The notes under the pieces were generated by a model, which was given only the letters and a program-made list of their open reading frames with translations, searched no databases and had not been told where the DNA came from. From positions 124,001 to 188,000 of the forward strand of contig JAULBX010025386.1 in NCBI GenBank assembly GCA_032358255.1: a stretch of 64,000 nucleotides of DNA, given 5' to 3'. This stretch comes from Heterotrichella gracilis. Lineage: Eukaryota > Sar > Xanthophyceae > Tribonematales > Xanthonemataceae. The position numbers and the translations under genes are program-made. The stretch's first letter is position 1; each line of letters starts with the position of its first letter. Shown here piece by piece: positions 48,380-60,200 of the stretch.

Positions 48380-48868
48380 CTACACTGCTTGTTCCAGATC
48401 CACTTTGTCGCCCGAGGCGCGCACCATAGACTTTATCCACTCCTCCCGGGAGTTGCGCTTTTTGGGCTTCAGCGTGCCAATCAGGTCGTCGGCCCCTTGA
48501 TGGGTCTCTGGGTCATTTGGGTGTTGCTTCGTGCTTTTGCCCCTCACCCCCAACCGAAAATCGTGTGCCGACAGCTTCCTCCCAACAGCCCCAGCATGCG
48601 CAGCAGTGTCCTCCAGTTGGTTCGCAATCCGCCCTCGCTCCCAAGCTGGTAGCCCAACAACTTCCGCTACACGCCGTCTGATAAGCGGCTTGGCTTGCAA
48701 CTTGGCATCGGTGATCTTGGCAAGCCGCCAGGGTTGCACCCTTAGCGGGCTAGCCAGACAAGACGCTCCGGTTATAAACAGTGTTTGAAACACCACCAGC
48801 GTCGCTAGCCGAAGGATGACTGAACGCTTGGTCCTCCAACTGGGTTGAACACAGGCTGCCACGTGCAT
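48380..48868 (-). CDS. Small protein with hydrophobic N-terminus, unknown function
   Basis: A single open frame of 162 codons starts at an ATG. Residues 16-36 form a hydrophobic stretch (VILRLATLVVFQTLFITGA), which could be a signal peptide, a membrane anchor or part of a mitochondrial targeting sequence. The remainder is basic and hydrophilic (RRRVAEVVGLPAWERGRIAN, GRKLSAHDFRLGVRGK) and ends in an acidic tail. I do not recognise the family. It has no introns, unlike its neighbours, and could be a chance frame or one exon of a longer gene. Confidence 0.4.
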   Translation of the reverse strand: MHVAACVQPSWRTKRSVILRLATLVVFQTLFITGASCLASPLRVQPWRLAKITDAKLQAKPLIRRRVAEVVGLPAWERGRIANQLEDTAAHAGAVGRKLSAHDFRLGVRGKSTKQHPNDPETHQGADDLIGTLKPKKRNSREEWIKSMVRASGDKVDLEQAV

Positions 48869-50456
48869 TTTGGCAATACGTTTCTATACTTGGTCGTTTA
48901 CCCTTGGCCCAAGCCCCATACCTATTAGCAATCAAACAGCTGGCTTGTCACGAGATTATGCTCGTTCGATTGTGTACGCATAGGCGGAAGAGCTTGAGCT
49001 CAGTTGCAAAACGTGTCCTGGTGAGCGATGTCTGACACGATCGTTGCACGCCCGAGTGGACAAGCCGAGGCTTGGTGCCCCAACAACTTGAAGAGTTTGA
49101 AACCCCTAGTAATGCAAAAAAGGTGGCCCTCGTTTGGCCAATTCTTGCAGCACGCTTCCAGACTATGACGCTGTGTGGGCCTCAAACCCTGTTGAACAAC
49201 AGGTGATAACACAATTAGGCCGCTGCAGCTGCTTGCAAGGTACACAATAGGTCTGGTACAGGAGTGTACCTGCGACGAACACGGATGTCAAGCAGATATC
49301 CTATCCGATAAGCTTGAGACTAATCCTACATCATTGACAGGGTGCCTTTCATTCGAGGGGCAGTAACGTTTTTGCACCTGTCGGCGTGTTGCCTGAATAG
49401 GTGTCACAGTGATTCTGTTAGCTTTAGCTGCCTTTTGGGTGGCACCTCGGTTGCCCAGATGTGGTACTGTACAGACACCATCACCCAGGTCATCTTTCCC
49501 ATGCTGTAGAGCCTGGTGCCTGAGGCTAGAAGCACCTACCGAAAACTGCGTGGCGTGAGCTTTCCTGAATTTAGGTCAAAACGCAGGCATGCTCGCCACC
49601 TTACCTTGAACACAGTTTCACATGTCAGTCCTTGGAAGACTTTTAAAGTGGTTTCGCACAGAAACAGTAATAACCTGCGATTGCCCACAGGCTAATGAGC
49701 GACTGCCCAAAACTAGCTGCTCTTTCCTGCATCTTTACGCCAAAATCCTTGATGCATGCATGGCGTGGCATTGCATGCATCGATGTGCATGCATGCATAT
49801 GGCAAGTTTGCTATCAGCTTTGTTCACCGACTTTCAACAGTGATGGGTGTGGCAGCAGAAATACAGGCCATCCGTTGGTGCAGAAGTGCTGCAATATTGC
49901 GCAACAGTTGAGGCTCTGGCTAGTTACTTGGTGCTCTGAAATGTTGAACAGCACGAGAACATGCATGGTTCGACGGCTTACTACGATGCGTGCGGAAGTC
50001 AACTGCTGTGGCGCTTTAGTTGTGGTATCTGGAACGAGAAGCTTCGAAGCTGTTTGAATTTGTACTGCTGAAATGTCTAGTGAATTGGGAATGCATGCAT
50101 GCATATGCAAACGGCCTTCCAAACGTCGCAAGTTACACAGCAGAAGCCCGCGAACCTCGTATCACCAAGAAACCGGTCTTGGCGGATGGCCCGTCGCATA
50201 TCGTACCCACACAGAACATATGACTATATTCTAACTGGGCTGATTATCCAACTATTGTTGCTGGGGCACTAAAAGCCACTCAAGCCACAACTACACCCGC
50301 TGTTTTTCAACCCTGACCATTTACTCCTGCCTTCGTTCTACCGATAACCTTGCACATTCGGTTCGCTGTAGCGGTAAGCGATACACGTCAGCCACCAACC
50401 CAGCCACATGCCTGGCAGGCATCCTGGCATGCCCAGCGGCGGTTAGCAGGGGTTCG
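48869..50456. other. Spacer, no gene recognised
   Basis: Several overlapping frames on both strands have no recognisable content. tgcatgcatg tracts occur near 49751-49800 and 50091-50104. The LYRM2-like promoter should lie at the right end. Confidence 0.4.
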
Positions 50457-51153
50457 ATGGCAGAGCTCCAGCGTTTCATACTGAGGGCAGAGGTGCTCAA
50501 GCTGTACCGCTCGTTCATGCGAACAGCCAAGGGGGCACCGACCCAGGCACGAGGTAAGCGCCACGCGGGAATCTGGGCAGCAGAGATGCCCAAAGGCCGT
50601 CCCTAGCGCATCTGACCACCACAGGAGTGGGTGCACATCAAGGTGCACTAGCGTTAGTGAAGTATTCCAATAGAAAGCAAGTGGCCATCGTTGCCATGCC
50701 CACACGAAAACGCACTGTGTAGGGGTTGCATGCATGGGCAGCCGACAACCAGTCGTTTGCGCAATAAGGCAGGCACCTCATATGGGATACTCGTAGCTGT
50801 TTGTTTGTTCGTATTCGCCACCAACCTGTCTGTCTCTAGACTTAACCCTAAGCTACCTGGAACAGGTTGCACTAAGTTGTGCCCTTGTCTACCTGGAACA
50901 GGCGCCACTCGCCCCCAAATGCTTCTGCCAACCTTGCATAATAGCAGTTGTCACTGCATCACCAGCAACCTCTTCTTGAATGACACTCATCCCCGCACGC
51001 ACCTACCGCGCCACAGGAGAGCTGGTGAAGGAGGTGCGGCAGGAGTTTGACAAGTTCAGGCGCGCCCAGGACCTGTACGCCATCAAGTACCACCTGAGCG
51101 AGGGGCGCAACCGGCTGAAGCAGCTGCAGGAGATGCTGGGAATGCAGTATTGA
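50457..51153 (+). CDS. LYR-motif protein, LYRM2-like
   Basis: Two exons, 50457-50553 and 51017-51153, give 77 residues. The LYR signature sits in EVLKLYRSFMRTAK, followed by the family's second half ELVKEVRQEF and a terminal helix ending LKQLQEMLG. The start MAELQRFILRAEVLKLYR and short length match LYRM2 best; SDHAF1-like members are an alternative. LYR proteins are mitochondrial matrix adaptors that bind the acyl-carrier protein and help assemble respiratory complexes or iron-sulfur enzymes; LYRM2 is linked to complex I. The intron is 463 bases with GTAAGC and CACAG borders. The stop lies only 103 bases before the ATG of the wybutosine gene on the same strand, with no TGTAA between. Confidence 0.88.
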
Positions 51154-51256
51154 GCCAGCCTTCACCAGCAGTCGCCAGGGGCTGTCAGCAACTGCCAGCT
51201 GGCAGGCAGCTGGTTGACTCGCCAAAGCAGACAGCAACGCTGTGAAGGGCAGCGGC

Positions 51257-54200
51257 ATGTCGCTCGCCAGTTTCGATGCACGCAAAAGGCACATCATCCG
51301 GGGCTCGAATGCCAATGCAGGTACATTGAATGCGTGTTTGGATTTGGAGGCGCATTCACTTCCAAACCTAACCCATCCAAACCCTAAATCAAACCCTATA
51401 CATATCTTTTCCTTGGTGGCAGCCACTGCACGCACCTGCACGCGGCCGTAGGGAGCCAACCCTTCCACCCCTACCCCATCCCGTCCTTACACACACATGC
51501 ATAACCACCACCGCCGTAAAGTCTCCAAGCCATCCACGAGTGCGCACCCCGTGCGCAGGCGACAAGTCCCGCAAGGGCAGCGTTGACGCCCCCATCCTCA
51601 ACCTGGTGGATACCATCAACGCGCACCCGCACACCGTCACCGTCAGCTCATGTCCGGGCCGGGTGAGCGTGGTTGCCGATGCCTCCAAGGAGGTTCGGCG
51701 CCAGGACAAGAAGGGTGGGGAGTGGGTGTACGCCAGTCATGGCTTGGCGGACCCTGGCGAGGTGGTGGCGTGGGTGCAGGAGCGCATGTGCACAGGTGGG
51801 TGCAGGGGTGCGGTCTGTGGAGTTGCGGATGTAGTTGAATGGTGGAGAGAATGACATACGACACGGCATTTGCAGGGATCGCCATGTGCGCCCATTCCAC
51901 CTTCACTGCCTAACCCCTGTAGGGTCCAATTGTATTATAAGCCACCCACCCTCTGCACGCACACGTTGCGCTTCTTCCTAAGTGCTACCCATGGATTTGC
52001 ACCAGTATTATAGGCCCATGTCCCTAACCCCCAACCCTCTACCAATCTGCAGGGTCACGGCTGGTGCTGCGCTTTGAGCCCTTCATCCTGGCAGCGGAGT
52101 ACCGATCAGCCGAGGTTGCCTTCCAGCTGGTGCATGTGGCGCGCACAGCGGGGCTCAGGGAGTCTGGGGTGACGGGGCCCAAGCGCTACATTGCAGGTGG
52201 GTGGGCAGGGTGCTGTGTGCACATAAATACTATGGTAAGGTGGGAGCTAGGTTCAGTGTGTGCATAAATCATACGTGGCAGGTGGGGGGCCAGGATGCAG
52301 TGTGGGCATGAAGCATTACACTGCACATGGCTGGGAGCTGGGCTCTGGGAGTCTGGTGTATTTTGCCCAAGCGCTGCATTGCAGGATCGGGGCAGAGGGG
52401 CATGGCAGGCATCAGTCAGTGCAGATTTGTGATCAAACCCTAAACCCTAAGCATGGTACACACCGGGACCAATGCATTCCTCACAAGTGCCTGGCAAATG
52501 CATGGGAGGTGGCTTTGAACATGCCTGGTTGCTGATTTTGACATGTGTCGTGATACAGTGACATGTGCTATGATACACATCTGCATGTGGCTTCACACCA
52601 CCATTTTCCCCTGCAGGCATCAGGACATCGCTCCGCTTAGAGGTGCCTGTGGCAGAGGCGGGCCACCTGCTGGTTTCACCCGAGTACATCCACATCTTGG
52701 TGGCCATGGCAAATGACAAGATGGCTGCCAATTGGGCCAAGATCGAATGGTTCCACCAGCTGCTGCGTACCAGCCTGTCAGCCAACGGCATGCCGCCAAG
52801 TGGCGCTGCCAAGTGCGCGGACAATGACACGCTGCCATGTGGCGTTAGCAATGGCATGTTCAAAGGCGCGCTGCCAGGTGGCACTCCTGACAGCACGGAC
52901 AGCGCCAGGCCGCCAGGTGGCGCTGCAAATGGCACCCAAGTGGCTGCAAAGACTGCAAACACCACCAGCAGCAAACCAATTGGTAGTGTTGTGTCTACAG
53001 TGAAGGAAGAAGCTGCTAGTAATGCTCATTCACCAGGTGTGGCATCCTTAGAAGCTGCTGCGCACCAGCCTGTATTTGGAGCGCTTCTTGATGGTGCACA
53101 GCCCCAGCGGTCCATCCGCACTTCCAATGGGCGAGTGCGGACCACTTCAAGCGCCAGCACCACAGGAGGGAACCCGACTCCAGCCATTGGACAGCAGCAG
53201 CTGCCTGTCAAACGCCAGCCAGAGCAGCAAGGGGAGGATTTAGTGCATGGCAACAAGGGGAGGAAAGTCGGCAAGCTAGAGCGGCTGAGGCTGCGCCAAG
53301 TGGCAGTCTTTGAGCGCCTGGAGGCGCTGGAGGTGGCGGTGGCAGGGGCAGGGGAGGGTCTGGTGTGGCAGACGGTGCAGCCAGTGACCACAAAGGTAAG
53401 GGGGGCCGGGACTAAGGTTTAGGGTCGCAACTGTCAACCCTAAACCCACAGGGTGTGATGTGGCAGACGGTGCAGCTGTAACCAATCAGATAAGGGGTGG
53501 GGGTGTGTTGTCAGATACATTTCTGATTAGGCAGCAAGAATAGTGCAAAGTTCTGATGCACTCCACATGTATCAAAGCTGACCACTGCACCCTGGTGACT
53601 GCATGCACAATGCTTGCCGCGCTGTCAGCATAAGCTACAATGCTGCCCATTGCGCGCTGATATACCACAGCACCTTGTATATAGAAAACCCTTGGTGCCC
53701 ACTGCCCTAAACCCTCTTTCAATATTTTTGTGCAGGGTTCCGCTGACCACGCTGCGCTGCGTCGCTGGGGCCACTCCATGTGCACCGTGGGGAGCCGCCT
53801 GGTGGTGTTTGGAGGCTATGGAGGCAGTGATGCGCACTGCAGGCTCTCAGATGTGGTGCTGTTTGACACAGCAACCTACCACACGCAGAGGGTGGTGACC
53901 AAGGGTGGGTGCATTGTGACAGAGTCATAATGGGGATGGATGGGGGATGCACAAACTGGCTGTGACGGGGATTGGTGGTAGTTGTTTACTTCTATTACGA
54001 ACCTTTGTATTTCTAATGTGGTTGTCCTTCATTCCTCCTAGATGCCCTAGCCAGTGTCGCCTCGTCCCGTACAATCGGTGTTTTCAACGGTGATTGTTGC
54101 GCCGCACAGACAGTATCTTTTGTGAACGTTTGATCAAATGAGTGTCCCTACACAAAGCCACATTGGATGTTGGGAACGTTAATGGTGCAAAATGGCTCAA

Positions 54201-57200
54201 GTTCTTGCCCATGGCCATGTACGTGGGCAATTAAGAGTGGTTTGTGTGAAAGCGTGCAAGCTCCTCAGTGTAAAATGAGTAACAGCGCCACTTGGCATGC
54301 AGGACCCGGACCCTGCGCTAGGGTTAGCCATGCAGCAGTTGCCTTTGGCACCAGCCTGTTCATCATTGGTGGCCGCACCTCGCCCAGCACCCCACTGGGT
54401 GACACCTGGCACCTGAACGTGGATGCATGCAAGTGGCGGCAGTGCGCTACGCTGGCCGATGGGGCCTCGCTCCCCGCTCGTTACCGGCCCAGCGCTGTGG
54501 CTGTGGGTGAACATCTCAAGGTACAAAAACACACTTTCTTAATCTATGCATGGAAATACTTTGAACATATATTGAACTATAAAGTATATTCATGCTTGAT
54601 TGCCACTGGCGCCAGGGTGCACTGCGATGCCATGTCCCGAGAGTTGAAGTTTGCATCTGCACGCAGAATGGGCGCATCTTGGTGTTTGGTGGCTTCAACG
54701 GTGACTGCGCCTTGAATGACCTGTGGCAGCTTGATGTTGCAAGCTTGACGTGGCGCCAGCTGGAGCCATCGGGTATGTGCGCACCTTGCATGCATGCACG
54801 CATCTGTAAATATTATTACGAGCATTCCGACACAAACTTGGCGGCCAGATCAGCACCCATCTGTGAATATATATTGTCAGAAATTCAGCCCATGAAAAGC
54901 CCCTTTTCTTGGTGGTACCCATGGTTTCAGCGCAAGTGCATGCAAGGCCTTTCAATCAATGCTGTGACACCCCCTGCTGCGGTTTGCTCAGGTACACCCC
55001 CTGCGCCCCGCCATTCCCACGCCGCGGCAGTGATAGGCAACACCATGTTCATCTATGGAGGCTGCCAGGGCTATGGCCACGTCTTCAATGACCTCCACTG
55101 CCTGGATCTGGGATCGATGACGTGGCGCCAAGTGGCGGTGGGCGGCGACCCGCCCCTGCCGCTGTTCTCCCACAGCCTGTGTACACATGGGGCCCTGCTG
55201 GTGGCGGTCGGTGGATGCCCAAACCAGACCAGTGGTGCGCCGCGCATGTGGCATGACAGCTTGAAAATGCGCTGCACAAATGGGTGGTCCCCGCCCAGGG
55301 CGGCTCCATTTTGGAGTGTGACAGACTAATCCTCATCTTCCCCTGTCATGCATGTACCCTAAACCCTAAACAGTACATCCCCCCATAATATGCCGTTTGT
55401 CCGTCCATGCAACGCCGTTCATCGCCTGTTTGCACCCATGCAACCAACTCAAATGGGTACCCTCGCATATCACTCACCTTCGCTTTCCCCGTCCCCCTGC
55501 AGCCATACTCCAAGTGTTTGACCCGTCATGCGGCACCTGCACTCAAATGCCTGTGGCACCGCCACGTGGCAGCAAAGCAGGAGGGGTGCTTCTCGTGCGC
55601 CACACCGCTGCGGTGGTGCGCGGCAGGCTTTTGGTGATTGGCGGGGGCGCGTCCTGCTTCAGCTTTGGGACGGCTTTTGGAGCTCCCGCGATTGTGGACA
55701 TGGCGGGGGTTGAGGCGCAGCTTGTGGGTGGCGACGGCAGTGGAGCCCACCAGCTACAGTTGCCTGCGTGTCCCCAAAAGGACACATCCACATGGGGTGT
55801 GGCGCATCCATGCACTGCAGCCAGCATTGGTACTGGGGGCAAGGGGAGCATCATGAGTGCTGTGGGGGCAGTGGAAGGGGAGCAGCCATCTCAGGCAAAG
55901 ACAGCACCCAGCCCTGCAGTAAATGCAAGCGACACAGCTGCAACGTGTGTGCTGCAAGGCGGCGAGCTCCAAGCCACCTGTGATGCTGCCCTTTCGCCCA
56001 TCATTGCCAGCAGTACCGACAATGACGGGGAGAACAGTACCCAACAGACGTCCAGCGGTACCCACACCATGCTGGTTATCAGTGTCGCCACCACCTCAGC
56101 GAAAGCAGTCAAGGACCTCCTCAAGCAGCTGGGCTACCTCGACAAAACAGGCAAAGCACAGAAGCTTGAAGGTGGCCAAGCGGTGGCCCTGCCTGTACAT
56201 GCGCATACGGAGAGCGTGCTGAAAACCCTACTGGAAGGTTTTGACCCCTGCAGCGGCGACCCTTTGACAGGAGCCGGTGGAATGAGGGGCACTGGCGACG
56301 GGGTCAAGCCTGCGTTCAAACAAGCACGGGAGCAACTCGCGGATATCATCAACCTGGGAGCAACCACGCCCTCAGGCCTGTTGGGGCCAGTGGGGAGGGG
56401 TGCAAGGGTCAAGAGGGCCAAGGGGTTGGTGGCACATGGGGACACAGTAGCATTGCAGGCTCGGCTTGGGCCTCTGTTGCGTCAAGGCTGCTCGCTGCTT
56501 TGGCTGAGCGCTGGGCCCCGGCAGGCCAGTCCCAGGTTGTCTCCTCCTCAGCTGCTGCAGCAGGAGTTGAGGCTGCTTCTGGAACAGGAAGGTGCGTGTT
56601 GCCAATAACAGAGGGTGTTCCCCTTGGGTGGGTTTGTTGTCCATACACAGGCAGTTCTTTTGTGCTTAGTGCAGGTCCCAGGTCCAGGTGTGCATTGCAG
56701 GACTAGTGCATGTTGCAGCCTCAGTTGCCCATACTGCAAGGAGAGTCACAAACCCACACTCCCACGCCAGTGTGCAGTGAGTTTATGTATACACCAGTGT
56801 GGCTGCGTGCTTTTGTGAGCTGGCGGTCTGCAGCACCTGTTCATGCTCTTCGTGTGAACCGATACGCCTATCCACGCCCAGTACCACCATTACCGCAGGG
56901 ATTCCAGCTGCACGCATCGAGGAGCTCTTAAAAGATGCACCGGGCAAGTGGGAGCGGCTGGGCGACCATGCGCTCCTCCCTGCGGCTGCCTTGTCGTCGC
57001 CCGTGTGGGCCTGAGTGCCTACGGCATGGGATGTGGTCTGCGCATGCTTGGGCGTGCGCCGCCTCGCCCGCCAAGCGCCGGTAGCCAACACAGGTGCGCA
57101 ATAAAATAGGTGATTAGATTGTGTGTTTCTGGGCAATGGGGAAGGAATGTGCCAGGATCGGGTTGTCCTTCCTGAATACGTTGATAAACGGCGAAATAAG

Positions 57201-60200
57201 CCATTTTGGGCGCAGCTGCCCTTATAGCTCAGTGGTAGAGCGTTGGTCTTGTAATCAAGACGAACCATGCACTTGAATGAGTGCTCATGGAAACCAAAGG
57301 TCCGTGGTTCAATCCCGCGTGAGGGCAATGTTTTTGGCTTTTTTACCATTTAACCTTTTGCTTTTTGTCCTAAAATTCTTTGCTTTTCTTCAGCTTTTTC
57401 TTCCTGTCTTGTATGTGCGTAGAAACGAGCATGAATTCTGTTTGCACACACTGTCGCACGCGCAAACCAGCAGTGTTGAAATACCTGGGCAGACAGGCCA
57501 GCAATGAGCAGCAAAACAAAAAGCAAAACGTAGCGGGTGAACAGCGGGAAGGGGGAGGAAGCTGGTGCACTAGACATCCTAAACACTTCCCCACTGACTC
57601 CCCGAGGGCCAATGAGCCAAGGGCCCAAGAGGTGCACAGATTCCGACCTGTTGCATTGGGGACGCGGCATCACAGGGTCCAGGCACATTGGAGCTCCAAG
57701 TAGGATGCACCCACCAATATCAGGGGGTATGCTGGTCTATATAATAACACCTTCTCTGACACGCACCATTGCGGCAGGCACCTGTGACAAAATGGGGTAC
57801 AGAGTTTCGCTTTACGTTTCAGGATTTAAACATGGGTAGGGTTTAGGGTGGTAAATAGGGACAACAAGTTCAAAAGCAGTGTAAAACAACTGTAGGGTGG
57901 TACCATTGGGCTCTAAATCCTGCCAATCTCGCTCCCTCCCACAGGCACCCGAGACAGCCGTGCCCAGCTGCTAGTTGGTGACAGGGGGTGGGTGCATCAC
58001 AAGGAGAACGGGGTCAGCTTCAGCCTGGATGTGTGCCGCTGCATGTTTTCATCGGGCAATGTCATTGAGCGCATACGCATGGGGGCGGTGCAGTGCTGTG
58101 GGGAGACGGTAGTGGACCTGTTCTGTGGCATCGGGTATTATAGTGTGCCCATGCTGGTACATGGAGGTAGGTGGGAGGTTTTTTTAAGCTTTGGTGGACA
58201 ACTGCCTACTTGTGTGGTAGGCAGGGAGTGTCAAGTGGGATTCCAGCAGGGTGAAAATGTGTTTTTGTATACAACTTGGAGCCAGGCAACTTCCATAAGC
58301 TCTAATACACTATATGATGGTGGTTCTTACTAGTCCGTCTGCATGAATGCCTGCACCAAATTCAACTCCAGATACAAAAATAGTGCATGTCACTTATGCA
58401 ACAGCTCACGGGAAGAACCAGCGCCAGCAGTTTGTAGAGGCGAATCCTCTTTGCTGGCTCCTCTCCCTTGCTTTACAAGCCTGTTCAAGGATTCCTGCGC
58501 CATGTTTTCTTCTTCTTTTCCAGCATTTTATGAGAGGTGTTTGCTCTGTGTGATGCAACAGGTGCCAACAGGGTTTTTGCATGTGATTGGAACTCAAATG
58601 CATTGCATGCGCTGCAGCACAATCTCATGACCAATGGCGTAGCTGACAAATGTCATGTGCTGGAAGGAGACTGTCGAGTTAATGCCCCAAAGGTGTACTT
58701 TTTATCTTATATTTCCTGTTCTGTATGGGATGAATCTGCCCCAAATTTTGGGGCACAGCATTGGTTTTCTTACTGGCGGTGCCTGTAGGTCATTCCTACT
58801 ATAACTTCGTGTGTTTCATGCACATGGTCGCAAGCGCCTTTATCATCAATCAGGATTAGGGCTGCAAATCCACCACAATGTAATGGGATATACCATCTCA
58901 GAGTTTTGTAATCCAGTAAGAATGATGTATGATTTGCACATGTATGTATTCCTGCTGCAACTGCCAAAGCAGCACATGTACCAAGAGCAAGCCTGTCTCC
59001 TGGCGAATATACACATGTTTTAGCAGAATGCCCTCAAACTCATGCAGGAGTGCTGCACACCGCTTGAGAAAGCACAAGGGACAAATAAAAAGGACATTGG
59101 TACTTGACTATGTTTTATCTCCTCAACCTTATGTGGTTTTTGTGGTGCCCTGTTGCGAGCCTCTGGCCTCTAACCTCTGCCTTTGTGCATTCCCTTTCCT
59201 TCCGACTGTCTGGCAAGGGACTGGGCAATACCTTGCAATACCTTGATGGCTGTGAGGTAGAAGAGCAGATTATAATGCATGAGCAAGGTTTCACACGTAG
59301 TTCAAAAACAGCATGACCACATGGTGTCGCAGGGCGTTGCTGATCGGGTGCTTCTGGGCTTGTTGCCCTCCAGTGCCTGCGGGTGGAGCACAGCTGTGCG
59401 CGCGCTCAAGCCCACAGGGGGGGTGCTACACCTGCATGAAAACGTGGCGGATAAGGAGGAGGGCGATTGGGTGGCGCAGTGCTTGGAGGTGATTCAGTCG
59501 CTGGCGCGGAGCGAGGGGCGGCAATGGCATGTGCAGCTGCTGCATAAGGAGCGTGTCAAATGGTGGGTGAACAATTTTGTGGGCCAGCAAAATACGCAGT
59601 CTTTTTTCCGTTGTAAGGATTTTTCTAACACGTTACATGGCCACATTGGCCGTTTTAATGGAGTAAATGTTTTAAAGCGGCCGGGCTCGAGTCATTGCAA
59701 TGGCATTTTGTACATATTTCTTGACTGCCTTTTTTCCTTTTGAACAGAATGCGTCGTGGGCATATTCACTTCAGCTTCGATTGAATATTAAATCTGTTTG
59801 AATTAAAAAAAAAACTCCGTGCACAGGTATGCTCCCCATATCCGCCACATGGTACTCGACATCGCCTGCACCCCTGCCACCCAGCAGCTCACCAGCAGTG
59901 CAGCTGTCTGCACACCTCCAGCAACACCTAGTCAGCAAGCGCCACCTGTCAAAGTGGCAGCTATAGCCACAGCACATCTATACTCCCATGATACATCACG
60001 TAATGGAGTGGCAAAGAAGCACGCCAACATCAAATCAGCCACCAACATGAACAAAGCCATCAACAGCAACCCCATCACCATTGCACCAGCCAACATTTCT
60101 GGCCTAACCAGTGGAGCACCAGCAAACAACAATACCACCACCAACGGCACTGCCACCACCACCGCCCGTAGCAGTAAACTGCCCACTGCCCCTCTTAATG

